Shown here piece by piece: positions 11,155-21,623 of a stretch of DNA of 64,000 nt. Under the pieces are notes generated by a model. That model saw only the letters and a program-made list of their open reading frames with translations. It had not been told where the DNA came from and ran no database searches. The position numbers and the translations under genes were made by a program. Every line of letters starts with the position of its first letter. Position 1 is the stretch's first letter. Location of the stretch: NCBI GenBank assembly GCA_039096225.1, contig JBBPEB010000005.1, positions 939,501 through 1,003,500 of the forward strand, in the 5' to 3' direction. This stretch comes from Blastocystis sp. Blastoise. Its lineage: Eukaryota; Sar; Bigyra; Opalinata; Blastocystidae.

Positions 11155-13091
11155 TCTTATTTTTCTTTTTCTTTAATATTTTTTACATATTATATATATA
11201 TATATATTTTCTCTTTTTTTAAACTTATTTTTATCTCTTTTAGATTATACCTTTTAAATTTTGACATTATATACATATATCTAACTGTTTATAGTTTTTT
11301 TAGACTTCCTCTTCTCAACAACAGTCACAATGAGAACAAATCCATTTTAACTCAAACAACTAAGTCATCTCAAAACTGTTTGAATCAATTAATATAGACG
11401 TCTATGACATAATTTATCAATTTAAACTGATTTTCAACTCTCAAAAGTAAGCAAACCAAACACACATGTTGACTTTAAAACGTTAAACTCAGTATTAAAA
11501 GATAGTTTTTATAGAGTGGACATAAAACATTGATTTAAACAAAAAGGAATGGAAACAATTCACTCTTGATACAACTTTACCATTTGACAAAACACTCATC
11601 CACAATATTTTCCAAAGTTCTTTTAGTAAAGTGTTTATATAGACATATTATGTATAAAATGAAAGTCAACTTCTTGAATCTCTTTGTTTAAGACAGTGTT
11701 TAAAACATTTTGACAAATTGACAACCTTTAACTTGCTATTTAAAGTTAATATTTAAAGAATAGACTTGATTCAGACATATAAACACAACTGTCATCACCA
11801 TAACACTTTTAAAGACACTTTACCATTTGCTCATACACTTTGATCAAAATATTTTCGTCCCTTCTTTTGACATAATATAGGTCATACACTCTAGTTTAAT
11901 GAATAAACACTCTTATTTTGAATCTCGTCCTCTAAGTCACTCATTTTTACATTTATTTAAATTTAAGACCCTTAGAGTTGACGTTTTAAATCAATTTTTC
12001 TACAGTGCACGAAATTCACGATTTTGATCAAACTGAAGTAAAAATAAATTTTAAATAATAGTCACAACCCTTCACACATCCACTCTTTAAAAATTATTTT
12101 AACTGTACTTTTGATATGTTGTAGGGCTACTATAGCTGTACACTAATTAATATCTCTAGATTTTTTATTCATAGTCTAAGACTATGTTTTACACATTCTT
12201 TTGAATTTGACAACCTTAAACTATTTATTTAAAGCTCTTATTCATAGAATAAACTTGACTTAACATTCTATACACATATGCAAACCCTTTTTCTTTTTAA
12301 GACACATTTTGTCATTTGGTCATACACTTTGACCTTCATAATTTTGACTCTTCTTTTAACATAGTATAGAGTATTATCTCTAGTTTATTAAATAAAAGTC
12401 ATTATATTGAATCTCTCACTCTAAGACCACTTAATTCACATTTTTCAAAATTGTCATACTTAAACTCATTATTTTAAGACTCTGTTTCTACTATAGTAGT
12501 TTGATGACCTATTGATTACTATGATACAATATTAGTCGATTATAAGAAGATCGAAGAAAATATCGATCACTCAAAAATCGTCTTCAGGAGCTCAAAATCG
12601 CTACACCTAGGTTTTCTGACCTCCTGAATCAGAATATGATGTCAAATTAAGAATCTAAATTTGACCGTTAAGGCCTCACGTGTTCAATATGAAAAAGTAT
12701 TAAAAAATAGATAAATATAAAGAATAAACACGGATAACGTATATTGTGGGATTGAGAAAAAATCAAGTTTACCCCATGTTTATTTTCCAATTATCTGGTC
12801 AACAATTTTTATCGGGGTCATCCCAAAGAGCCAATCAAAAACGACTCAAAAATCATGTTTTCTGCTCTTTTATTAATAACTTTTTAGTTATAAATAATAT
12901 CGCTTAACTAAATATACGGTGCACAACTACACGTTATATCGTATTGAACTGTGTTTCACTCAAAAGTTAACTCCCCGTAAGTTTAGAGGAGTTGCGGCGA
13001 CAAACTATAGTATATAGTAGCCAATCAAATGCATTCTCCAAAAACTGACCAATGGGAATTTTTTTGCCTATTCTCATATATATAGTAATGA
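11155..13091. other. AT-rich Helitron interior to its 5' end, no gene seen
   Basis: About 1.9 kb matched closely in copy 2 (33460-35400), with no ORF maintained in both. The most conserved part is the last 550 nt, next to the Helitron 5' end, where the two copies are almost identical. Confidence 0.6.
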
Positions 13092-13363
13092 TATCAGTGT
13101 ATGGTCAATCCACTGATTACTTATATCCTATTTCATTAAGATGTTTTACTAATGAATATGAGAATAATATTCATGTTATTGATACTACAAATCTACCTTA
13201 TTACTATTCGAATGGTATTAAATATGAAGGTATATCAAATAAGATCAATAAGAATGTCTATTATTGTAATCGTAAATTATTAAAGTTATTACCTCATGAT
13301 AATATGTTCTTTATTACTTGTGATTATCCTTGTGTTGTTTTATTAACTATCTCTTATATATAA
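13092..13363 (+). pseudogene. 811-aa capsid-associated protein gene, 3' part (element A)
   Basis: Continuation of the gene broken at 6702/6703. It matches the last 90 codons of the element B gene (49187-49458 on the minus strand) without frameshift. An ORF from ATG at 13052 covers it, but its first 13 codons belong to the Helitron end, so that start has no meaning for the viral gene. Confidence 0.85.
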
Positions 13364-13432
13364 ATATTTTAATTCATTTCATTTAAATTAAAAAATGTTT
13401 TGTTATATTATTCATTTAAAAATTATTAAAAA

Positions 13433-13855
13433 ATGGAGCCTAAATCTGTATCTGAATCCTTACATTCTTTATCAAGTACAAGTTCAACAAGTTCAGATAG
13501 TTCAACAACAACCACATTATCCGAAGAAGAAATAGAAAAGAAAAATACTTTATTAGAATTTATTATAAAAGCTATAAAATGTTTATTTGAGAAATCAACT
13601 GAATTCTTTCAATTAATTGTTAAAAATATAGATATTCATTGTAATTGTTGTAATCCACAAACAAAGAAAGTCTATTATAAGACAATGAAAATACAACAAA
13701 CTATTATTGAAGAAGAAGTCAAACATATATCAGAAGTCTTGAATGAATTAGAAGAAATTGATTCTAATCAAAATGAATCAATACAAGAATTAGCTGTTCA
13801 ATTAATGAAATTAAATATAAGTGTTGATTCTATTGTTCAATCTCTTCATTTATAA
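13433..13855 (+). CDS. 140-aa coiled-coil protein (element A)
   Basis: Identical to the product of 48694-49116. It has a Ser/Thr-rich N-terminus (about residues 5-30), a hydrophobic segment near 40-60, then a CNCC cysteine cluster and a Glu-rich helical half. No known family is recognised. Confidence 0.6.
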   Translation: MEPKSVSESLHSLSSTSSTSSDSSTTTTLSEEEIEKKNTLLEFIIKAIKCLFEKSTEFFQLIVKNIDIHCNCCNPQTKKVYYKTMKIQQTIIEEEVKHISEVLNELEEIDSNQNESIQELAVQLMKLNISVDSIVQSLHL

Positions 13856-13922
13856 TTCTATGAAATGTTATAAAATATTAATAATAAATTTGTTTTGTTT
13901 ATAAATAATTTAATTTTTAATA

Positions 13923-15719
13923 ATGCAATCAACAGGTTATTCAGATAAAGATTGTGAAGAATTCTTTACAAATTGTATAGATCAATTATTACATTGGAAG
14001 AAAATACAATTATCAACAAGTATAAATTGGAAGAAATGGATAAAGACAATATGTAAGAAATTTCGTAATGAAGAACGAATTCAAATAGATGATATGGAAG
14101 AACCATTCTTTTGTGTAGAAGTCTTAACAGATCCATTTCAATTTCAAAATGTTATGCAACATACACAAACAGAAGCTCCTGGACAACAAGGTGGATTATC
14201 CAATACTACTGTAGCTAATTATATGCAAATGATTACTTATATAATGAAGAATATATCTATTTGTACAGATGATGAAGATATCATTAATTATAAAGCATTT
14301 ACTCCACAAAATATAAAGAAATGGGAACATTTATGGGGTTCTTTACAAATAGATGCTACTTATTCAAGACATTATGAAATTACTCAGAAAATTATTAATT
14401 GTGAAGCTGATTGGGGAGAAATCATTAATATCACCAAAAAGAATTATTTAGAAAATCCTAATGATTTATATTATGTGAATAGTTATTTATTAGTTTTAAC
14501 TTATGATACATTATGTGCTCGTAATGATTATAATGATTGTGTAATCTATACTCGTGGTCAACAAATTCCTTTATCGTTAAGAAGAACAACCAATTATATT
14601 GATTTAAATACTTTGACTATTCATGTGAATGATACAAAGAATCGATTTGAAATTGGTAAGAATGAATATCCTACTTATCAGTATTTATCAGAAGAATATC
14701 TAAATGTCTTAGCTAGATCCTTACGTTTATTTCCAAGACATTATTTATTTGTTACTGAGAATGGTGGGAAAGTACGTGATTTGAAATTTGGTGATGAATA
14801 TATAAAACCTCATTTAGGATGGATTTATAAAACACAACAGAATAATTCTTTAATTAATGGTTGTGATATTATAAGACATTTATTTGCTCAATATTATTAT
14901 AGATTATCAAGAGAAGCACAATTCCAACATAATGATTCAGAACATGAATCTAAAGGTGTAGAACTCTTTGAAAACTCTATTATGAAGATGTTACATAGTC
15001 AATCAACACATATGGAAAATTATATATCTCCTTATTTATCTTCTCATTCAACTAAATTACAAGATTTAGATAATAAAACAAGAACATTTCATATTGATAT
15101 GAATAATATTACTTATACAAGAGAAATTAATCAATTAAATAAATTATTATTTTTATGTAAACGATTTAATGATCGTATAGAACAATATGATGAAGATTAT
15201 GAAGATGTATTTGGTAAAGAGAATTTCAATATGAAATCAGAATCGATATTATCTACATTAGAACAATATTCATCAGATAATGATACTATAATGATTACAG
15301 TAAGATATTATAAAGATCTATTAAAGCATAAGTATCCTGATAAAAACGATTTAGAAAATGAATTACCTGTAGGATGTTCATTAGAATCTGAAGAAGTTCC
15401 AGAGAATTCTAGAGATCGTTATAATCGTTTTATACGTAATAAACAATTATTACCTGATCATTTACATAATAATACAACAGATTCAGAATTAACGAATACT
15501 CAAGCATCTCTTATGCAACAGAATACCCAAGATGAAAACTCTACACCTATAGTTATGAATAATTCAGATACTTATGCATTACGTAGTCTTTCTACTATGC
15601 CTCCTTTAGAACCTATTCATCGTGGTCATGGTTTATTGAAAAAACATAAAAGTAATGCATTCTTTAAAGTCAAAGTCCCTAAAAAACATTTTCATGGAAT
15701 TCAATTTAAATTTTATTAA
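13923..15719 (+). CDS. Tyrosine recombinase-like protein, 598 aa (element A)
   Basis: Same length as the product of 46830-48626 and near-identical. The few substitutions cluster in the C-terminal third (around residues 422-485), outside the catalytic domain. Catalytic-type residues R200, R318, H358 and Y367 are unchanged. It follows the 140-aa gene by 67 nt in the same direction and converges on the primase-helicase gene. Confidence 0.65.
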   Translation: MQSTGYSDKDCEEFFTNCIDQLLHWKKIQLSTSINWKKWIKTICKKFRNEERIQIDDMEEPFFCVEVLTDPFQFQNVMQHTQTEAPGQQGGLSNTTVANYMQMITYIMKNISICTDDEDIINYKAFTPQNIKKWEHLWGSLQIDATYSRHYEITQKIINCEADWGEIINITKKNYLENPNDLYYVNSYLLVLTYDTLCARNDYNDCVIYTRGQQIPLSLRRTTNYIDLNTLTIHVNDTKNRFEIGKNEYPTYQYLSEEYLNVLARSLRLFPRHYLFVTENGGKVRDLKFGDEYIKPHLGWIYKTQQNNSLINGCDIIRHLFAQYYYRLSREAQFQHNDSEHESKGVELFENSIMKMLHSQSTHMENYISPYLSSHSTKLQDLDNKTRTFHIDMNNITYTREINQLNKLLFLCKRFNDRIEQYDEDYEDVFGKENFNMKSESILSTLEQYSSDNDTIMITVRYYKDLLKHKYPDKNDLENELPVGCSLESEEVPENSRDRYNRFIRNKQLLPDHLHNNTTDSELTNTQASLMQQNTQDENSTPIVMNNSDTYALRSLSTMPPLEPIHRGHGLLKKHKSNAFFKVKVPKKHFHGIQFKFY

Positions 15720-15763
15720 TTTTAAAACAAAACAACTTTTTATAATAAAAAATAAATATATAT

Positions 15764-18700
15764 TTAATTTGGTATAGCATATAAAGTATTATCTATTAAA
15801 ATTCGTTTTGTTGATGACGTATTATGATATTGATCTTCACTATAAACAATTTCTTCTTTCTTAGATAAACAATTGGATAAACAGAATAAATCTGTATCCA
15901 CACATTCATTATAAGTATTATCAATCATTAAACCACAAATACCAATAGCATTCCCCCCCTTATAGAAATTTGAAGTATGTTTTCTATGAATATTCACAAT
16001 ATCTATAGAATTAAATGTATCTTTACTACTTAAACAACCAAATAAAGCATTTGTAAATTTATCTAAATCTTTCTTAATCGTAAATTGATTATTATTATTC
16101 ACTTTCTTATAACTATTAAAAATATCTTCAATAGTAACTACATTCAAATAATAAGGATCTATAGTAATATGGTTATCAACAAAAGATTTCAAATCATATC
16201 CTTCTGTACTACGATCAAAGAATCGTTTCTTACATTCACTTATATGATATTCATTATCTAATTCATGCATATCTAATTGCATACTAGAATAGAAATAATT
16301 ACTTACTAGATAACTAAAGATAATAGAACGATTCTGATAGAATTTATCGGATAGAGTATAATCCATTTCATAATGATTAGGTTTCAATCTCTTTTCTACT
16401 GTCTGTTTACGTTTAGGTAAATTATGATCTACATAATCTTCATATAAATTAGCATTACCAGGAGGGAAATAACGACAACATGATGGTAAGAAACAAACTC
16501 TTCTTTCAATAGGACCAGCATTCACAGCAGTAGGTTGGATATTACTTGTCATAAATAAAGTACCCGTGAAATGAACTTTTGTAAATATATTACTGAATAA
16601 TTTACGAGCACTAGCACCTTCTTTCTTTTCTGCTATTTCTTTAAAGACTTTAGAAGAGAATGGATTGAATGTTTTCTTTCTACCAGTAACATCTTCTTCT
16701 ATTAATTCATTCATATAATACATTGTTTTATTAGACATATCTACAATCTTAGGAGCTATAGATGTTTCTTCTAAATTATCTGGATTTACTATAATACATT
16801 GATTACTACCTACAATACGAGAAATTAAATCAGTTGTTATTGTTTTACCATTACTACCTGTACTACCATATAATATATAAGAAACTGTTTTCTGAGTATT
16901 GACATAGAAAGCAGTGGTTAAGATACGTAACATAATACTTTCATATTTTTTATCGAATTCACAATATCTTGCAATATGTTGTTCAAATAATTGGATAATA
17001 TCTTTCTGTTCATTATTTATATTCCAACTTACATTAAATTCAGTATCAATTAATAAATCTTCAAACACCATATCTTCTTTATGATATGGTTGGATATAAT
17101 ATTGTCTAGGATCTTCTTCTGTAGATTCTTTTGGATATAAATAACCAAGTTGTGTATAGATAACACGTTCTTTATGAACCATATACGTATCTAAATATTC
17201 TTTATAAGATTTACCATAAGTCTTCAAATAACGATTCAACCATTCTTTATAATGATATTCATTAGTAACAGAAGCAGACATTATTTTATCAACTATTTTT
17301 TGATGTTGTTCATTCTCTTTGGAATATAATCTTGATAATTTGAATTTCTCTACAATCGATTTCATAAATGTAGTTATTTTGGTTTCAAAGAAATTAATAT
17401 CATAATTATTCTTACAACGTCTTAAGATATTATATTCATCAAATGTATATAAGATAAAATTATCTTTATCTAATATAATAGATACAATTTCATTAAATTC
17501 TAATAATTGAAATAACATAACTAATGTTTGTGAATCTACAAGATTAAAGGATTGAATACATTCTAAAATAGACATAAATATGAAATCATTATCATCATCT
17601 TTATTAAATAATTTATTATCCATTAATATCTTCAAAATATAATTATTCGATAAATGAGTAGGATCAACTTGTATATGATTCCATGTAGATTCAATTACAT
17701 CATCACTTCGATCATGACCATAACGCAATGAATAATTTTTAAATAATTCTAATCCTCTTGTTGTATTACAAATCTGTTTTGCTGCACAACATAATTTATA
17801 CCAAGTATTATGGGATTCAAAATAATTCATATCTTCAATAGAACCAATCAATAATAAATATCGTTCTAATAAAGCTTCTTTAGATGCTGTAGTATCCAAT
17901 ATAGTATCTGTATAAATCAACATAGGAATATCTTTAATATCTTGTATAGAACATAATATAGTACGTGAACAATTATTTAATCTTGTATAATAACGTTTAT
18001 AACGTGAATATTGTTTTAATTTATAAAAAATAATAGGATTAATAATATCACTTATAATATCATCTTCATTCTTATAATTCAATAATGTTTTGAAATAATA
18101 ATGTTCATCGATTTCATCATCTATTTTCTTCCATGTTTTATTGGTATATTCTTCATATAATTTATAAGTAGATGGAGAATTATCTTTACTACAACCAAGA
18201 AACATACAACCATTATTCTTTCTGGGTTTACCAATAACATTATAATCAATGAATTCTTTTATATCTAAATTATTCATTTTACATAAATCAACCAATTTGG
18301 TATTCAGAATCATACTATTATATAAGAAAAATAAATAATCACCATTTACAAACCAATTTGTATATATATGAATTCCCCATGAATAATGTATTTCATTATG
18401 AACTGTCTTCTTATTCACTTCTTTCTTTGTATACACAAGCGAAATAAATTCTTGATTATAATAATGAATACAATGATTACACATTTCTTCTATAAATTCA
18501 TGAATAAAAGAATCTGTTAGAAAAGAAAAATCATTTGATATTTGGTGATAATCTAAATCAAACCATAATCTTCTATAATTAGTTGATGTATTACAAGGAG
18601 TACAATCAATATAATGTAATAATTCTTTTGGATTTTGGTAATTAGTAAATAGACTTTTATAAAATGGGAATGGATTTGGTATAATAATTTCACTATGATT

Positions 18701-18766
18701 ATCTTTTGAATTATCATGATTAAAGGAACCAAAAGTATAAACAAAATGAATTTGTGAATTTTCCAT
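15764..18766 (-). CDS. Primase-SF3 helicase, 1000 aa (element A)
   Basis: Near-identical to the product of 43783-46785; I noticed only two amino-acid changes (T/A and Y/S, near residues 261 and 285). I use ATG at 18766 rather than upstream in-frame codons, because the only earlier start is a TTG lying close to the heat-shock-element arrays. Motifs are described under the element B copy. Confidence 0.88.
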   Translation of the reverse strand: MENSQIHFVYTFGSFNHDNSKDNHSEIIIPNPFPFYKSLFTNYQNPKELLHYIDCTPCNTSTNYRRLWFDLDYHQISNDFSFLTDSFIHEFIEEMCNHCIHYYNQEFISLVYTKKEVNKKTVHNEIHYSWGIHIYTNWFVNGDYLFFLYNSMILNTKLVDLCKMNNLDIKEFIDYNVIGKPRKNNGCMFLGCSKDNSPSTYKLYEEYTNKTWKKIDDEIDEHYYFKTLLNYKNEDDIISDIINPIIFYKLKQYSRYKRYYTRLNNCSRTILCSIQDIKDIPMLIYTDTILDTTASKEALLERYLLLIGSIEDMNYFESHNTWYKLCCAAKQICNTTRGLELFKNYSLRYGHDRSDDVIESTWNHIQVDPTHLSNNYILKILMDNKLFNKDDDNDFIFMSILECIQSFNLVDSQTLVMLFQLLEFNEIVSIILDKDNFILYTFDEYNILRRCKNNYDINFFETKITTFMKSIVEKFKLSRLYSKENEQHQKIVDKIMSASVTNEYHYKEWLNRYLKTYGKSYKEYLDTYMVHKERVIYTQLGYLYPKESTEEDPRQYYIQPYHKEDMVFEDLLIDTEFNVSWNINNEQKDIIQLFEQHIARYCEFDKKYESIMLRILTTAFYVNTQKTVSYILYGSTGSNGKTITTDLISRIVGSNQCIIVNPDNLEETSIAPKIVDMSNKTMYYMNELIEEDVTGRKKTFNPFSSKVFKEIAEKKEGASARKLFSNIFTKVHFTGTLFMTSNIQPTAVNAGPIERRVCFLPSCCRYFPPGNANLYEDYVDHNLPKRKQTVEKRLKPNHYEMDYTLSDKFYQNRSIIFSYLVSNYFYSSMQLDMHELDNEYHISECKKRFFDRSTEGYDLKSFVDNHITIDPYYLNVVTIEDIFNSYKKVNNNNQFTIKKDLDKFTNALFGCLSSKDTFNSIDIVNIHRKHTSNFYKGGNAIGICGLMIDNTYNECVDTDLFCLSNCLSKKEEIVYSEDQYHNTSSTKRILIDNTLYAIPN

Positions 18767-18852
18767 GATTATTTGACTTATAAATAATGAAAATAAATAT
18801 GGTATAAAATTCAAAACAAATAATATATTAAAGATTCTAGAAGTCAGTTTTG

Positions 18853-18972
18853 GAAGCTTCTAGAACATTCAAGAACATTCTAGAACATTCTAGAACATTC
18901 TATAATAGTAAATATTACTTTATATTTTTAAATGTTCTAGAACCTTCTAGAACCTTCTAGAACCTTCTAGAA
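18853..18972. promoter_or_regulatory. Double heat-shock-element array upstream of primase-helicase (element A)
   Basis: Array 1 (18853-18900) has ten contiguous alternating GAA/TTC units at exact 5-bp spacing. Array 2 (18935-18972) has eight. The proximal edge is about 87 nt from the primase ATG. This is the textbook recognition pattern of heat-shock factor trimers (nGAAnnTTCn). Binding is inferred, not shown. Confidence 0.85.
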
Positions 18973-19082
18973 CATCCTTTTTATACTTTAGTGTTTTAAA
19001 TGTATATACAATAAACAAAACAATTTTCAATGATTTTTTACAAGTTTATAAGTAAAAATAGAAAAATAAACAAGAAAAATAA

Positions 19083-19706
19083 TTAAATTTCAATTGGTTC
19101 TTGACTATTAATATATGTACATGAATGAGGCCATCCATTTTTATCATATAAAATACCATCCCAGAAATACATTTGTTTTGAAGGATCTCTTTTAATCTTG
19201 TTAATACTCTTAGCATGAACAACTTCATAAGTATAAACTTTACCTTTTTCATCATAAAGAAATCCATCTTCCATATGGAATTTCATAATATCAAAATCAT
19301 CATCTTTAGAATTCGAATGTTCTTTAGAATCTTCAGAACATAAAATAGTAGTTCTATCACTTTCTAAAAGATCTTCAGTATTGATAATATCTTGAATATC
19401 TTGTTCTTCATTAAGTTGTTGAGTATAAATATCAGCAGCGAATTCTTCATAATCTTCAAGACCTTTAATAACCGCGTTTATACGTTTTAAAGCTGATCTA
19501 TAGTTTTCGACTTCGAAAGAAGCAAGACGTTCTTTAGATTTTGCAATACCCAATAGATTCTTTTCTCTATTCAATTGAGACTGATGTAAATCAATATCAC
19601 GAAGAACATTCTTATGAACTTCAACAGCCTTCTTAGAATTCTTAAGAAGTTCCATACGAACAGTTTGAAGACATTTACGGGAATCAGCAGAAAGATTAAA
19701 TTGCAT
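19083..19706 (-). CDS. 207-aa coiled-coil protein (element A)
   Basis: Identical to the product of 42843-43466. The start is taken at ATG 19706; the longer frame begins only with a TTG. A long N-terminal helix is followed by two similar C-terminal units (DGFLYDEKGK and DGILYDKNGW). The family is unknown. Confidence 0.6.
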   Translation of the reverse strand: MQFNLSADSRKCLQTVRMELLKNSKKAVEVHKNVLRDIDLHQSQLNREKNLLGIAKSKERLASFEVENYRSALKRINAVIKGLEDYEEFAADIYTQQLNEEQDIQDIINTEDLLESDRTTILCSEDSKEHSNSKDDDFDIMKFHMEDGFLYDEKGKVYTYEVVHAKSINKIKRDPSKQMYFWDGILYDKNGWPHSCTYINSQEPIEI

Positions 19707-20104
19707 TATAATCGCGAATATCGTTACAGAGAGAAAATTTATATTTATCAAAATGAAATAAATAATACATTTAAATGGAATATTAAATATTCTAGGAGAC
19801 AGTGTAGAATCTCTATGGAATGTTCTAGAAGGTTCATTTGATTGGCTAATTTTGTCGACTTAGCATTTTTTATTTGTGTTTCAATGACGAGTATAGTTGG
19901 CATCTGTAATCTGATTGGATAAAAAAATTAGTAAAACACAATTAGACGATGACGACGATGTGTCATACGAAATAAGTTATTTTATTGGCTTATTTTCCAG
20001 CTGGAAGCAATAGGCTTTTGTTAGCAACTGAAATGAAGAACTGTACACTAAAAATAGTATATTTAATATATTGTATAAAAATACTTTTGAAGGTTTAAAT
20101 AATC
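19707..20104. promoter_or_regulatory. Bidirectional promoter between 207-aa and 175-aa genes (element A)
   Basis: 398 nt between divergent ATGs. It holds a perfect four-unit GAA/TTC array (19818-19835), three ATTGG (reverse CCAAT) boxes at 19841, 19914 and 19984, and TGACG motifs at 19885 and 19950. The combination looks like a eukaryotic Pol II promoter with heat-shock-factor, CCAAT-factor and bZIP-type sites. It is near-identical at 42445-42842. Confidence 0.6.
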
Positions 20105-20632
20105 ATGGAAATTCCTGATAGTCTTTCTGCCAGTTTATCCCCTTTCGGTCAAGCCATGATATCCCCCTTGTTGAATCCATTTGAAAATAGTGTTTCTGCA
20201 AATCCTATGGCTTTACCCAATGATAATGATTTCTGTTTTAATTCGCGTGACGAAATCATGTTTGAAGATCCACCTCAAGAAATTCATCCAATCAATGATG
20301 TTTACGTATCTAAAAATCCAGATAGATATCATTCGGTTAACAATCAACCAATACAATTTCAAGATCAAGTAAATACAAATCCTGATAAGCAAGCATTATT
20401 ATTTACAAATGAGGAGTTAACAAATATATCCAGTCAATTCGAATCTTTATTTCAAACTATTGAAACAGCTGATAATATATTAAATGGTATTTATTGTACT
20501 GTTGATCATTTAAAAACAAAGATTGAAAGTCAGAAACAAGATTTGAAACAGATTCATGATGATTCTAAAGAAATTGTTTCATTATTATCCGAATATTCTA
20601 TTCCTTCTATGTCTGAAATATTTGATCATTAA
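20105..20632 (+). CDS. 175-aa protein of unknown function (element A)
   Basis: Identical to the product of 41917-42444. An acidic, Pro/Asn-rich N-terminal half is followed by a helical C-terminal region (about residues 105-160) with heptad-like spacing. The first gene right of the bidirectional promoter, so probably early. Confidence 0.6.
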   Translation: MEIPDSLSASLSPFGQAMISPLLNPFENSVSANPMALPNDNDFCFNSRDEIMFEDPPQEIHPINDVYVSKNPDRYHSVNNQPIQFQDQVNTNPDKQALLFTNEELTNISSQFESLFQTIETADNILNGIYCTVDHLKTKIESQKQDLKQIHDDSKEIVSLLSEYSIPSMSEIFDH

Positions 20633-20729
20633 TTATTTTTATTTAATTAATTATTTTGTTTTGTTTATTTTTTTTTTAAATTAATTACACAAAGTTTAAA
20701 TGGAGAATAGAATAGTTTCAAATAGAATT

Positions 20730-20831
20730 CTTGAATGGTCTAATGGATCTATTAAAGAAATATGTAACCACAGTATCATGGTTCGATTCCGTTAAAATGT
20801 TTCCATTAGATTATTCAAGTGTTCTTTTTTT
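20730..20831 (+). ncRNA. Pol III-type small RNA with tRNA-like A and B boxes (element A)
   Basis: The A box TGGTCTAATGG (20736-20746), B box GGTTCGATTCC (20780-20790) and a seven-T terminator (20825-20831) are in the order and spacing of a type 2 Pol III gene. The 5' end (CTTGAATGGTCTAATGGA) pairs with the 3' end (20802-20819) at 16 of 18 positions, closing a long hairpin instead of a tRNA acceptor. It is not a standard tRNA. The terminator touches the next heat-shock-element array. The same RNA is at 41718-41819. Confidence 0.6.
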
Positions 20832-20877
20832 CTAGAACCTTCTCGAACCTTCTAGAACCTTCTAGAACCTTCTCGAA
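20830..20877. promoter_or_regulatory. Heat-shock-element array upstream of 197-aa gene (element A)
   Basis: Ten perfect alternating TTC/GAA units at 5-bp spacing, ending 77 nt before the ATG at 20955. One spacer dinucleotide differs from copy B (TC against CA) while every GAA/TTC core is kept. Confidence 0.85.
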
Positions 20878-20954
20878 AATTGATTCATTTGAAAAGAATA
20901 TCGTAAAATATTAGTATTAAAATACTTATATTTTTACTAAATACTTAACTAAAA

Positions 20955-21548
20955 ATGTCTACAACTGAATTTAAAAAACCTACTATTCTTGATACTTCTA
21001 ACTTTAATTTACAATGGGATGACACCAAAGAAAATGCTGTTCTTTTAAATAATAATCATCGTGTATGTATTTCTACTGATGCTACACCATGTTTATTTGG
21101 TTATATTGTTACACGTGATAAATGGACTTTATTAACAATTGAAGATGATAATCAAGTATTCTTAACTGCTTATAAAGAACTTTATCGTAAATTATGTGAA
21201 TTATGTCCTGATGGTGATATTGTTAATTTTGTACGTATGGATAATGGTAAATATAAGATTACAATTAAAGTACCTATTAATGCATCGAAGAATATTACTA
21301 TTGATATCACTGATAAAAGAGATAAGAAGATTAATATCGGTAAAGATCCTAAGTTAACTTACGAAGAAATACGTGAAAAGTATATTCCACCAAATACGTT
21401 ATGTAAAGTATTATTTACAATACATGGTATTCATCGTTATAATAACAAGTATTATATTGGTTTATATGCTCGTTCTATTAAAGTCATCGATAAATCTACG
21501 AAGAATACTAATAGTAATGATACTATTATTGATTTAACCAATTTATAA
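20955..21548 (+). CDS. Putative ssDNA-binding protein, 197 aa (element A)
   Basis: One residue (I/V) differs from the product of 41001-41594. See that entry for features. It lies downstream of a heat-shock-element array, consistent with early expression. Confidence 0.5.
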   Translation: MSTTEFKKPTILDTSNFNLQWDDTKENAVLLNNNHRVCISTDATPCLFGYIVTRDKWTLLTIEDDNQVFLTAYKELYRKLCELCPDGDIVNFVRMDNGKYKITIKVPINASKNITIDITDKRDKKINIGKDPKLTYEEIREKYIPPNTLCKVLFTIHGIHRYNNKYYIGLYARSIKVIDKSTKNTNSNDTIIDLTNL

Positions 21549-21623
21549 ATTTTTAATGTTAAATTTATTTTTTATTAATATATTTGTTTTGTTTATAAAT
21601 AATTTTATAATTGAAATAAAAAA

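Larger units (their letters stand above)
6703..13091 (-). mobile_element. Non-autonomous Helitron, copy 1 (inserted in element A)
   Basis: Read on the minus strand it begins TC (13091-13090) and ends CTAG (6706-6703), with a GC-rich hairpin 6 nt before CTAG. It sits between A and T of the target with no target-site duplication. These are the classical Helitron hallmarks, and the empty site is preserved in element B near 49458. Copy 2 (28994-35400) has the same ends. There is no RepHel ORF, so it must be mobilised in trans. Contents on the plus map: terminal hairpin, tRNA-like element, AT-rich filler, intron-rich minus-strand exon array, plus-strand exons, polypyrimidine tract, TA repeat, second tRNA-like element, AT-rich filler. 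Confidence 0.85.

Noticed and set aside
13052-13363. A 103-aa gene starting at 13052
   Set aside because: Its first codons are Helitron sequence; the rest is the 3' part of the interrupted 811-aa gene.
20730-20831. A functional tRNA gene
   Set aside because: The A and B boxes are present but no acceptor stem or 7-nt anticodon loop forms; the ends pair in a long hairpin instead.
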